From the NCBI GenBank assembly GCA_902582755.1, contig CACHSZ010000002.1, positions 183,362 to 247,361 of the forward strand: a DNA stretch of 64,000 nt, written 5' to 3'. A model generated the notes under the pieces. It did no database searches. It was given only the letters and a program-made list of their open reading frames with translations, and was not told where the DNA came from. Origin of the DNA: an uncultured Alphaproteobacteria bacterium (GTDB lineage Bacteria; Pseudomonadota; Alphaproteobacteria; HIMB59; GCA-002718135). Shown here one piece after another: positions 57,324 through 64,000 of this stretch (position 1 is its first letter; the number at the start of each line of letters is the position of its first letter). A program made the position numbers and the translations under genes.

Positions 57324-58768
57324 CTTCTCCAAAAATTCATAGATAATAAAACTAATACTGTAAAAATTTCTAATCTTCCAATAATCATAGTAATTGATAG
57401 TATCCATTTAGCTCCATTATCTAATAAAAAATAATTACCACTAGGCCCAATTATTTCACCTAACCCGGGTCCAACATTTGATATTGCAGAAGCTGCCGCT
57501 GAAAAGGCGGTTAAAAAATCTAAATTGAATAAGCTTAAACTCACTGCTGATAAAATAAATAAAAATATATACATAAAGAAAAAGCCCATTATTGAGTTAT
57601 AAGTATTTTCATTAACTGTTTTGCCATTAAATCTCATAACCAAGACTGCATGGGGCTGAGTTAACTTTCTAATTTGTGTAATTGCTCCTCTGAACAAAAT
57701 TAATAATCTAAATATTTTAATTCCACCGGTGGTAGATCCTGCGCATCCACCAACAAACATAATAATCATCATTATTACAATACCAAAACTCCCCCAATTG
57801 GAAAAGTTACTACTTGTATAACCAGTTCCAGTTAAAATTGATGTAATATTGAATAAAGCAATTCTAAGTGCAGAAATTGCATCTATAGATTGATTAGTAG
57901 TTAGCCAAATTGTAGTTAGCATAACAATTATAAACAAAATTATAAAGAATAATTTTATTTGATCATCTTTAAATATCAATTTTTGTTGGTTATGTAAAAA
58001 TTGTAAATACAAGACAAATGGTAAACTTCCTACTAACATAAAAATAATACTTATACTTTCTATTTTAAACGAATTAAAATATGAAAATGATTCATCATAA
58101 TTGGAAAATCCACCAGTTGAAATTGTAGTCATTGCATGAATGATTGAATCAAAACCTTTCATCCCATTTATAAAATACAAAAAGGCACAAATCATTGATA
58201 AAGAAATGTAAAGCAGAAATAATTCAATTACAAATCGATTAACTTTAGGAATTGTTTTTTCATAAGGATCATCATGTTCCATGTGCAGCAACTGCATTCC
58301 ACCAATTTGTAAAGTTGGCAATATAGCCATTGCAAGAACTATAATTCCTATTCCTCCAAACCATTGAAGAAGAGATCTCCATATTAATATACCCTCTGAT
58401 AAGTTTTCTAAATTATAAATAACAGTTGCTCCAGTTGTAGTAATTCCACTTACAGACTCAAAAAATGCATCTGTATATGAAAGTGAAGATGATGAATAAA
58501 CAAACGGAATTGCACCAAAAAGAGATATTACTAACCAAGATGAAATTGTTAATAAAAATGCCTGCCTAATACCAAGCTTAATATTTTTTTTTCTAAATGA
58601 AAAATATAAAATTATACCAATAAAAAATGTGATTAAGCTTGAGTAAAAAAATTGTAACCAATCATAATTACCATAATAAAGATCAAAGAACATTGGTATC
58701 AGCATTGCTACTGCTTCAATACATATTAGTATTCCGATTATATTTAGTATTGACCTAAAGTCTCTCAT
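57320..58768 (-). CDS. trkH: Potassium-uptake protein TrkH
   Basis: The channel subunit of the Trk/Ktr K+ system, 482 residues, about ten helices. The four pore loops are visible: SGITTTGATVI, ISTGGFSNYDE, LTGTGYTSSNF and NVGPGLGEIIG. KIFRLLILFRG follows the third. TrkA (the cytosolic regulator) is not in the window. The apaG gene lies 12 bases upstream on the same strand, possibly co-transcribed. Confidence 0.95.
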   Translation of the reverse strand: MRDFRSILNIIGILICIEAVAMLIPMFFDLYYGNYDWLQFFYSSLITFFIGIILYFSFRKKNIKLGIRQAFLLTISSWLVISLFGAIPFVYSSSSLSYTDAFFESVSGITTTGATVIYNLENLSEGILIWRSLLQWFGGIGIIVLAMAILPTLQIGGMQLLHMEHDDPYEKTIPKVNRFVIELFLLYISLSMICAFLYFINGMKGFDSIIHAMTTISTGGFSNYDESFSYFNSFKIESISIIFMLVGSLPFVLYLQFLHNQQKLIFKDDQIKLFFIILFIIVMLTTIWLTTNQSIDAISALRIALFNITSILTGTGYTSSNFSNWGSFGIVIMMIIMFVGGCAGSTTGGIKIFRLLILFRGAITQIRKLTQPHAVLVMRFNGKTVNENTYNSIMGFFFMYIFLFILSAVSLSLFNLDFLTAFSAAASAISNVGPGLGEIIGPSGNYFLLDNGAKWILSITMIIGRLEIFTVLVLLSMNFWRS

Positions 58769-58780
58769 TATGTTTGTGAA

Positions 58781-59173
58781 TTAATTTAATTTATTATTTT
58801 CAAATGGTGTATCTAATGAAAACTGAGGTATTTGAACATCAAAGGTATTTCCATTATCGCATTGCATCTTGTAACTTCCCTCCATAAAACCTGAAGAAGT
58901 AGTTAAAGGTGTGCCACTAGTATACTCAAACTTTTCACCTGGATTTAATATAGGTTGTTCACCTACTACACCTTTACCACTTACCTCTTGAAGAGTACCA
59001 TTAGCATCAATAATTTTCCAATGTCTGTTTACCAGTTGTACTTTTTCATTACCTTGGTTATCAATTGTTACTTTATACGCCCATACATAATGTTGATCTT
59101 CAGGTTCAGATTGATCTTCAAGATAATAAGGCTTAACAGTAATATTTATTTTTTTTGTAGTTTTAGAATACAT
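58781..59173 (-). CDS. apaG: ApaG/CO2+-type protein
   Basis: A 130-residue single-domain beta-sandwich protein: VKPYYLEDQSEPEDQHYVWA, NRHWKIIDANGTLQEVSGKG, GVVGEQPILNPGEKFEYTSG. ApaG of other bacteria is linked to Ap4A metabolism or metal binding; biochemical role remains unclear. Length normal. It sits between the OmpA lipoprotein gene and trkH on the same strand. Confidence 0.93.
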   Translation of the reverse strand: MYSKTTKKINITVKPYYLEDQSEPEDQHYVWAYKVTIDNQGNEKVQLVNRHWKIIDANGTLQEVSGKGVVGEQPILNPGEKFEYTSGTPLTTSSGFMEGSYKMQCDNGNTFDVQIPQFSLDTPFENNKLN

Positions 59174-59212
59174 TGAAAAAGCTCAATATACCAAAATATT
59201 TATAAACAAAAG

Positions 59213-60121
59213 TTAATTTGTTTTTTTTATTTCTACTCTTCTATTTGCGGGCTGTTTAGTGTCATCTGGCGTATTTACAGCTAAGGATTCCTCACCTTTA
59301 CCTAAAATTTTAATACTATTTTGATTAATTCCATAATTAATTAAAATTTCTTTCACCACCTCTGCTCTTTTGATTGATAATGATAAATTATATTTATTTG
59401 TTCCTTTAGTATCAGTATGTCCAATAACAAGATATTCATTAATAACACTTCCATAATTATTTAAAAATTTTTTTATTTTATCTTTACTAACTTCAGATAA
59501 ATTGAATTGATCAAAATCAAAATAAATTATTTGCATTAATTCTTTATTTTCATTTTTAGTCACAATTGTTACTTCATCTTTTATTTCATTTTCTAAATTA
59601 TTATCTTTGTTATTTGAAGTTTCCTGTTCATTTTCCTGAGTAGATATTTTTTCATAAATATTATGCATAGCTTTTAAGAAATCATTCTTGCAACTATTAA
59701 TATCCCATGTTTGCCAATTTTCCTCCTGTTGCTCTGACCAGCAATCTAACGACGAAATAGCTCTTGCTAAATTAAAAGGATCTATACTTTTAGCATCTTT
59801 ATAAATTGTCATAAGGTTGTCATATGCAATTTTTATTTCATTGATATTTTCTTTTGGAATTTTCCAATATGAAATTTCTTCTGGATATATTTCATCAGTT
59901 TTTAAACTCTTGAGAGCTTTTTCAGAATATAATTTTGCAGAATTCCAATCGTGCATTTCTTCTGCCTCGAAACTAGCTTTTTTTTTGTATTCAGATAGTA
60001 AGTATTCTTGAAAGTTCTTTGGTTCTTTATTTTCCATTGTAGAGAGTTGTTTATAACTAGCTGAACAACCGCCTAAAAAAATTAGTAAAGAGATAATGGG
60101 TAGTAATAATTTAAATTTCAT
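59213..60121 (-). CDS. OmpA-C-domain lipoprotein
   Basis: About 302 residues from ATG 60121 (an upstream TTG would add three residues). Signal peptide with lipobox LIFLGGC, Cys19, so anchored in the outer membrane. A helical middle region (about 30-190) is followed by the OmpA peptidoglycan-binding domain: IIYFDFDQFNLSEVSKDKIK, VIGHTDTKGTNKYNLSLS and ANRRVEIKKTN. It should link outer membrane to murein. Middle region composition suggests a scaffold, function not recognised. Confidence 0.88.
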   Translation of the reverse strand: MKFKLLLPIISLLIFLGGCSASYKQLSTMENKEPKNFQEYLLSEYKKKASFEAEEMHDWNSAKLYSEKALKSLKTDEIYPEEISYWKIPKENINEIKIAYDNLMTIYKDAKSIDPFNLARAISSLDCWSEQQEENWQTWDINSCKNDFLKAMHNIYEKISTQENEQETSNNKDNNLENEIKDEVTIVTKNENKELMQIIYFDFDQFNLSEVSKDKIKKFLNNYGSVINEYLVIGHTDTKGTNKYNLSLSIKRAEVVKEILINYGINQNSIKILGKGEESLAVNTPDDTKQPANRRVEIKKTN

Positions 60122-60272
60122 AAAGTACAAATATCAAAATTTGCTGTCAAAACTAAGACGAAATTTTGACCTAATTAAGGTCCACCATTTTTTTTACATC
60201 ACCTACATTTTATTATTGCAGAGTATTTAAAGATTAAATACAGAAATAGCATATTAATTTAAGGAGTTTATA

Positions 60273-61604
60273 ATGATTAAACATTCTACGTCGGTGGATC
60301 AATCGGACAGAAAGGTTCCCTACAATTTAAGACAAAGTGGTCCTACACCAGTCCAAATGCTTATTTCAACCAGAGTGAGAAAATCACCTTATTGGCATTT
60401 GTCAATGGAGGCGGGATGTTGGAGAGCAACAGTTTATAATAGAATTTATCATCCAAGAGGTTACGTAAAGCCTGAAGATGGTGGAGCAATGGTTGAGTAT
60501 GAGGCAATTAAAAACCATGTTACTATGTGGAATGTTGCTGTCGAAAGACAAATTCAGGTTAAAGGTCCTGATGCTGAGGCATTTGTTGATTATGTCATAA
60601 CTAGAGATGCTACTAAAATATCTCCAATGAGAGGAAGATATGTTATTCTTTGTAATCAATATGGCGGTGTTTTAAATGACCCTATTCTTCTAAGAATTTC
60701 AAAGGACGAGTTTTGGTTTTCATTATCTGACTCAGATATTGGTCTTTATTTACAGGGTGTAAATCATGATAATAGGTTTAATGTTCATATTGATGAAATC
60801 GATGTAAGCCCAGTTCAAATTCAAGGCCCTAAAGCGCATGCTTTGATGAATGATTTAATAGGTGATCAAGTTAAAGTTGATGAAATGCCATTCTATGGAC
60901 TTGCTGCTGCTAAAGTAGGTGGAAGAGATTGTATAATTTCTCAAACAGGTTTCTCTGGAGAGGCTGGATTTGAAATTTATTTATATGAGTCTACTAAGTA
61001 TGCTGATGATATGTGGAATGCTGTTTTAGAAGCAGGAAAAAAACATAATCTTATGGTTATAGCTCCGGCTCATCATCGAAGAATCCAAGCAGGAATTCTA
61101 TCTTGGGGTCAAGACATGGATAATCAGCATAATCCTTTTCAATGTAATTTAGGCTATCAAGTATCTCTATCTGGTAAAGGTGAGTGGAATAAAACTTCTG
61201 ATTATGTTGGTAAGACTGTTCTTGAAAAGATGAAGGCAGATTTAAAAGATGGAAAAAAACCATACAAGCTTCAGTTAGTTGGATTAAGCTTAGGTGGAAA
61301 ACCTATCGAAGAATATGCTCCTGATTTTTGGCTTGTTTCAGAAGATGGCAATGAGCCTTGTGGTTTCATAACATCTCCTTGGTATCATCCTGAGCAAGGA
61401 AGAAACATTGCTATGGGCTATGTACCATTTGATGGAACTCTAAATAAAAATGGTTTTCCTATTGGAAATTTTGGTCGTAAATTCAAGGTTCATCTACCTG
61501 ATCAATATGCAGATGCACCTGGTGTGCCAGTGGATGCAGAAGTTGTGCCAATTCCTTTTACTGAATCACACAACGCTAATACTAGAGAAGTAGTAGATAA
61601 ATAA
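60273..61604 (+). CDS. DmdA/LigM-like GcvT-family demethylase
   Basis: A 443-residue THF-dependent methyl- or aminomethyltransferase-fold protein. The layout SPYWHLSMEAGCWRATVYN, MWNVAVERQIQVKGPDAEAF, GRYVILCNQYGGVLNDPILL, SPVQIQGPKAHALMNDLIG and TGFSGEAGFEIYLYE matches the dmdA/ligM group, longer than DmdA (about 365) by a C-terminal extension ending RKFKVHLPDQYADAPG. It has a strong AAGGAG site. Substrate (DMSP, methoxylated aromatics or other methyl donors) is not decidable; the flavoprotein gene downstream suggests methyl-group catabolism. Confidence 0.8.
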   Translation: MIKHSTSVDQSDRKVPYNLRQSGPTPVQMLISTRVRKSPYWHLSMEAGCWRATVYNRIYHPRGYVKPEDGGAMVEYEAIKNHVTMWNVAVERQIQVKGPDAEAFVDYVITRDATKISPMRGRYVILCNQYGGVLNDPILLRISKDEFWFSLSDSDIGLYLQGVNHDNRFNVHIDEIDVSPVQIQGPKAHALMNDLIGDQVKVDEMPFYGLAAAKVGGRDCIISQTGFSGEAGFEIYLYESTKYADDMWNAVLEAGKKHNLMVIAPAHHRRIQAGILSWGQDMDNQHNPFQCNLGYQVSLSGKGEWNKTSDYVGKTVLEKMKADLKDGKKPYKLQLVGLSLGGKPIEEYAPDFWLVSEDGNEPCGFITSPWYHPEQGRNIAMGYVPFDGTLNKNGFPIGNFGRKFKVHLPDQYADAPGVPVDAEVVPIPFTESHNANTREVVDK

Positions 61605-61612
61605 AATATTTT

Positions 61613-61643
61613 AAGAAGCTCTATTTAATTAATAGAGCTTCTT
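61613..61643. terminator. Bidirectional terminator between the demethylase and DsbA-like genes
   Basis: A 13-bp perfect stem AAGAAGCTCTATT/AATAGAGCTTCTT with a 5-base loop, with T-rich tails on both strands. It separates convergent genes and overlaps the last base of the DsbA-like stop codon. Confidence 0.85.
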
Positions 61644-62263
61644 TATTTTAATAAAGCTTTTATTCTATCAATGGAGATATAACCAACAACAAGTTCTTCA
61701 TTAACAAAAAAAGTAGGAGTACCTCGAGCACCTGATCCATTAGCTAAAAAAGAACTAAGTCTAACAACGTTATTAACTTCATCTTTTGTCATATCGATAT
61801 TTAATTTAGCATCATTCAACTCAAGGTTTTCAATTATTTGTTTTAGTTTTGCATTATTTAAATTTCCCTCAACTTCAAATAACGCATTATGAAAATCAAT
61901 ACCCTTGTTCTGCATATTGGCAGCCACTACCATATTTGCTAGTAATTTAGATGACTCACTTAAAATTGGATGTTGCAGGAAAACTATCCTTGTATCATCT
62001 CTTTCGTTTGCAATTTGAAGTAATTCAGGATGGACTTTTTTACAGTATCCACAAAAATAATCCATGAATTCAATAATAGTATTTTTCGCATTTTTATCAC
62101 CAATTTGAACAATTCCTTCCTCAGGAATAACATCTAATATTTTTAAATGAAAAGGCTTAGACTCATCAAAAAATAATTCTTTAAGAGTCATCTCAGCCTT
62201 AACAGGAAGACAAATAAACGCACTTATTATAACCACCAAAATTATTTTTTTGAAGTATCTCAT
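61643..62263 (-). CDS. DsbA/Com1-like exported thioredoxin-fold protein (CGYC)
   Basis: A 206-residue protein with signal peptide (MRYFKKIILVVIISAFICLPVKA). The active site is CGYC in FMDYFCGYCKKVHPEL and the cis-Pro loop RGTPTFFVNEELVVG. It differs from the CSHC copy near 3.5 kb, suggesting another redox potential or partner. Its promoter faces away from the flavoprotein gene (54-base gap), and it converges on the demethylase. Confidence 0.88.
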   Translation of the reverse strand: MRYFKKIILVVIISAFICLPVKAEMTLKELFFDESKPFHLKILDVIPEEGIVQIGDKNAKNTIIEFMDYFCGYCKKVHPELLQIANERDDTRIVFLQHPILSESSKLLANMVVAANMQNKGIDFHNALFEVEGNLNNAKLKQIIENLELNDAKLNIDMTKDEVNNVVRLSSFLANGSGARGTPTFFVNEELVVGYISIDRIKALLK

Positions 62264-62317
62264 GATTGACCCACCTTATTTAATATGATTAATGAAGTAC
62301 AGTATTAAATAGTAATA

Positions 62318-64000
62318 ATGAAATCAAAGTCAAAAGTCGTTGTCATCGGTGGAGGTGCTGTAGGTGTTAGCACTCTCTATCATTTAGCAAAAAAAGGTTG
62401 GTCAGATGTAGTTCTCGTTGAAAGAAAGGAATTAACCTCAGGATCAACATGGCATGCTGCAGGGTTACTTCCATTATTCAATATGAGTTATTCAGTTGGT
62501 CAATTGCATAAATACGCAGTCAAACTTTACAAAACTTTAGAAGAAGAAACAGGACAAAAAGTTGGGTTTAGTGTGGTTTCAAATATTCGTTTAGCAACTA
62601 CTCAAGATAGAATGGATGAGTATTATCAATATTCTGGAGTCGCTAAAACAATTGGTGTAGATGTAAATTTTTTAACTCCTGAACAAGTAAAAGAAATTTG
62701 GCCACTTTGTAACACAGATGGATTAATAGGCGCAATTCAACATCCTGAAGATGGATATATTCAACCAGCCGATCTAACTCAAGCTCTTGCAAAAGGAGCA
62801 AGAGATAAAGGTGCGGAAATTTATAGAAACACTTCTGTAATAGGAATTAAAAAAAATAAAGATGATTTATGGATTGTAGAAACTGATAAAGGATCTATTG
62901 AATGTGAGCATGTAGTGTCATGTAGTGGTAATTTTGCAAGACAGACTGGAAAGATGGTCGGACTAGACATTCCAGTTATACCTGTTGAACATCAATACAT
63001 TGTGACTGACGATCATCCTGAAATATTAAAAAGAAAAGAACAAGGACTTCCTGAAATGGGGGTCTTAAGAGATTCTGATAGTTCTTGGTACATGCGTGAA
63101 GAAAGAGGAGGATTGATTTTAGGGCCTTATGAAAAAGGAGCTCCCGTTTGTTATGTTGATGGACCTGATAAAGAATCTGAATTCGAATTATTTCAAGAAG
63201 ATCTGGAGCGTTTAGAGCCTCACATTGAATCAGCAATGCACCGTGTTCCTATTTTTGGAGAAGTTGGAGTTAAGAAAGTTTACAATGGTGCTATTTGTTA
63301 TACACCAGATGGAAGTCCAATTGTTGGACCGGCATGGGGACTTAAAAATTTCTGGTTAAATGAAGGTCATAGTTTCGGAATTACTGCAGCTGGTGGAGCT
63401 GGATGGCAAATTGCCGAGTGGATAGTAGACGGTGAACCTACAATTGATATGTTAGGTGTAGATCCTAGAAGATTTGGTGATTATGCAACAGAGGCATATT
63501 TAATTAAAAAGAATGAAGAAGCTTATGCGAATGTCTTTACAGTACACTATCCTGATGAAGAAAGAGAAGAGGGACGTCCATTAAGACAAGCTCCTTGTTA
63601 TGATAGATTAAAAAATCTTGGTGCAGTTTTTGGTCAAAAGTTTGGTTGGGAACGTGCTAACTGGTTTGCACCTTCAAAAGAATTACAAAAAGATGATTGG
63701 TCATTTAGAAGATCAAAATGGTTTGAACATGTTGGCAACGAGTGCTTGAATGTTCAGGATAATGCTGGCCTTCTAGATATGACTGCCTTTGCTAAATGTC
63801 GGATTTCAGGACCTGGTGCAGAAGAGTTTCTAGACTATTTAGTAGCAAACAAAATTCCTAAAAAAATTGGAAGAGTTAATCTTTGTCATGCATTAAACAC
63901 TGCCGGAGGAGTTCATTCAGAATTCACAATTGCAAAAGAAAAAGAAAATTCCTTTTATTTAGTTTCAGCAGGAGCGTTTCAAAGATTAGATCATGATTGG
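62318..64000 (+). CDS. FAD-dependent dimethylglycine/sarcosine dehydrogenase-like protein (3' end cut)
   Basis: 561 residues are visible from ATG 62318 to the window end. An N-terminal FAD-binding motif, VVVIGGGAVGVSTLYHLAKK, GSTWHAAGLLPLFNMSYSVG and HPEDGYIQPADLTQALAKGA match the DAO family. The middle SPIVGPAWGLKNFWLNEGHS and GITAAGGAGWQIAEW belong to the FAO part. From about residue 430 a GcvT-like domain begins (LRQAPCYDRLKNLGAVFGQK, DNAGLLDMTAFAKCRISGPG). This is the dimethylglycine/sarcosine dehydrogenase layout that oxidises an N-methyl group and passes it to THF. The gene has 54 bases of upstream spacer shared with the divergent DsbA-like gene. Confidence 0.9.
   Translation, partial: MKSKSKVVVIGGGAVGVSTLYHLAKKGWSDVVLVERKELTSGSTWHAAGLLPLFNMSYSVGQLHKYAVKLYKTLEEETGQKVGFSVVSNIRLATTQDRMDEYYQYSGVAKTIGVDVNFLTPEQVKEIWPLCNTDGLIGAIQHPEDGYIQPADLTQALAKGARDKGAEIYRNTSVIGIKKNKDDLWIVETDKGSIECEHVVSCSGNFARQTGKMVGLDIPVIPVEHQYIVTDDHPEILKRKEQGLPEMGVLRDSDSSWYMREERGGLILGPYEKGAPVCYVDGPDKESEFELFQEDLERLEPHIESAMHRVPIFGEVGVKKVYNGAICYTPDGSPIVGPAWGLKNFWLNEGHSFGITAAGGAGWQIAEWIVDGEPTIDMLGVDPRRFGDYATEAYLIKKNEEAYANVFTVHYPDEEREEGRPLRQAPCYDRLKNLGAVFGQKFGWERANWFAPSKELQKDDWSFRRSKWFEHVGNECLNVQDNAGLLDMTAFAKCRISGPGAEEFLDYLVANKIPKKIGRVNLCHALNTAGGVHSEFTIAKEKENSFYLVSAGAFQRLDHDW

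Noticed and set aside
60131..60272. Glycine or SAM riboswitch upstream of the GcvT-family gene
   Set aside because: The 142-base leader is AT-rich and shows no paired-aptamer structure by eye; only an AAGGAG ribosome site.

Overview
This 64 kb window is AT-rich (about 30% G+C by eye) and gene-dense. It reads as chromosome of a streamlined, probably marine, alphaproteobacterium. Signs of that class are a CcrM-type GANTC methyltransferase, an F0 operon starting atpI-atpB, the mutY / DciA-like / DsbA-like / smc block, a COG3807-type SH3 protein, and the ligase-associated DNA-damage cluster. A DmdA/LigM-like demethylase next to a dimethylglycine/sarcosine-dehydrogenase-type flavoprotein suits a methylated-osmolyte-using marine cell. 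HIMB59/AEGEAN-169-like or SAR11-like lineages are plausible; I cannot fix the taxon from sequence alone.

Layout. 1-4.4 kb (minus): DciA-like protein, DsbA-like protein, a short SMC, AtpI and the start of AtpB. 4.4-17.2 kb: mutY, then a purine supercluster: purL-purQ (minus), purM-N-F-D-C (plus), purK-purE-guaB (minus). 17.3-19.2 kb: a GNAT-like unknown and a MATE exporter. 19.3-28.1 kb: a four-gene operon of a two-partner-secretion exoprotein with 12 propeller-type repeats, its outer-membrane transporter, an orphan periplasmic binding protein and an exported histidine phosphatase. 28.1-33.5 kb (minus): rhodanese, ccrM, rnhB, a MoaB-like protein, a lytic transglycosylase and a cysteine-free family-4-like uracil-DNA glycosylase. 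33.6-41.3 kb: TPR protein, ispE and the ligase / exonuclease / helicase / PdeM cluster. 41.3-44.9 kb (minus): a DUF4149 protein, then a run of TPR, DUF4396, ASPIC/UnbV and Cys-rich exported proteins. 45.0-47.5 kb: an accessory patch between tRNA-Gln and tRNA-Arg, with a 46-bp tRNA-derived direct repeat framing a 586-bp mini-element. 47.5-60.1 kb: sppA, groES-groEL, GPx, MscS, AI-2E transporter, recX, ABC permease-argD-argF-lipoprotein, trkH, apaG and an OmpA lipoprotein. 60.3-64 kb: the C1/demethylation genes around a second DsbA-like protein.

How it fits together. The purine block covers IMP synthesis from PRPP to SAICAR plus the first GMP-branch step; purB, purH, purA and guaA are absent here. 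Streamlining shows in SMC (882 aa) and in IMPDH, which has lost its CBS module; PurL carries a fused PurS-like N-terminus. CcrM-type GANTC sites cluster upstream of ccrM, in the purL/purM divergent promoter and upstream of tRNA-Gln, suggesting methylation-sensitive control. The most system-like unknowns are the secretion operon with its receptor and phosphatase, the Cys-rich / ASPIC operon, and the integrase-less tRNA-Gln mini-element.
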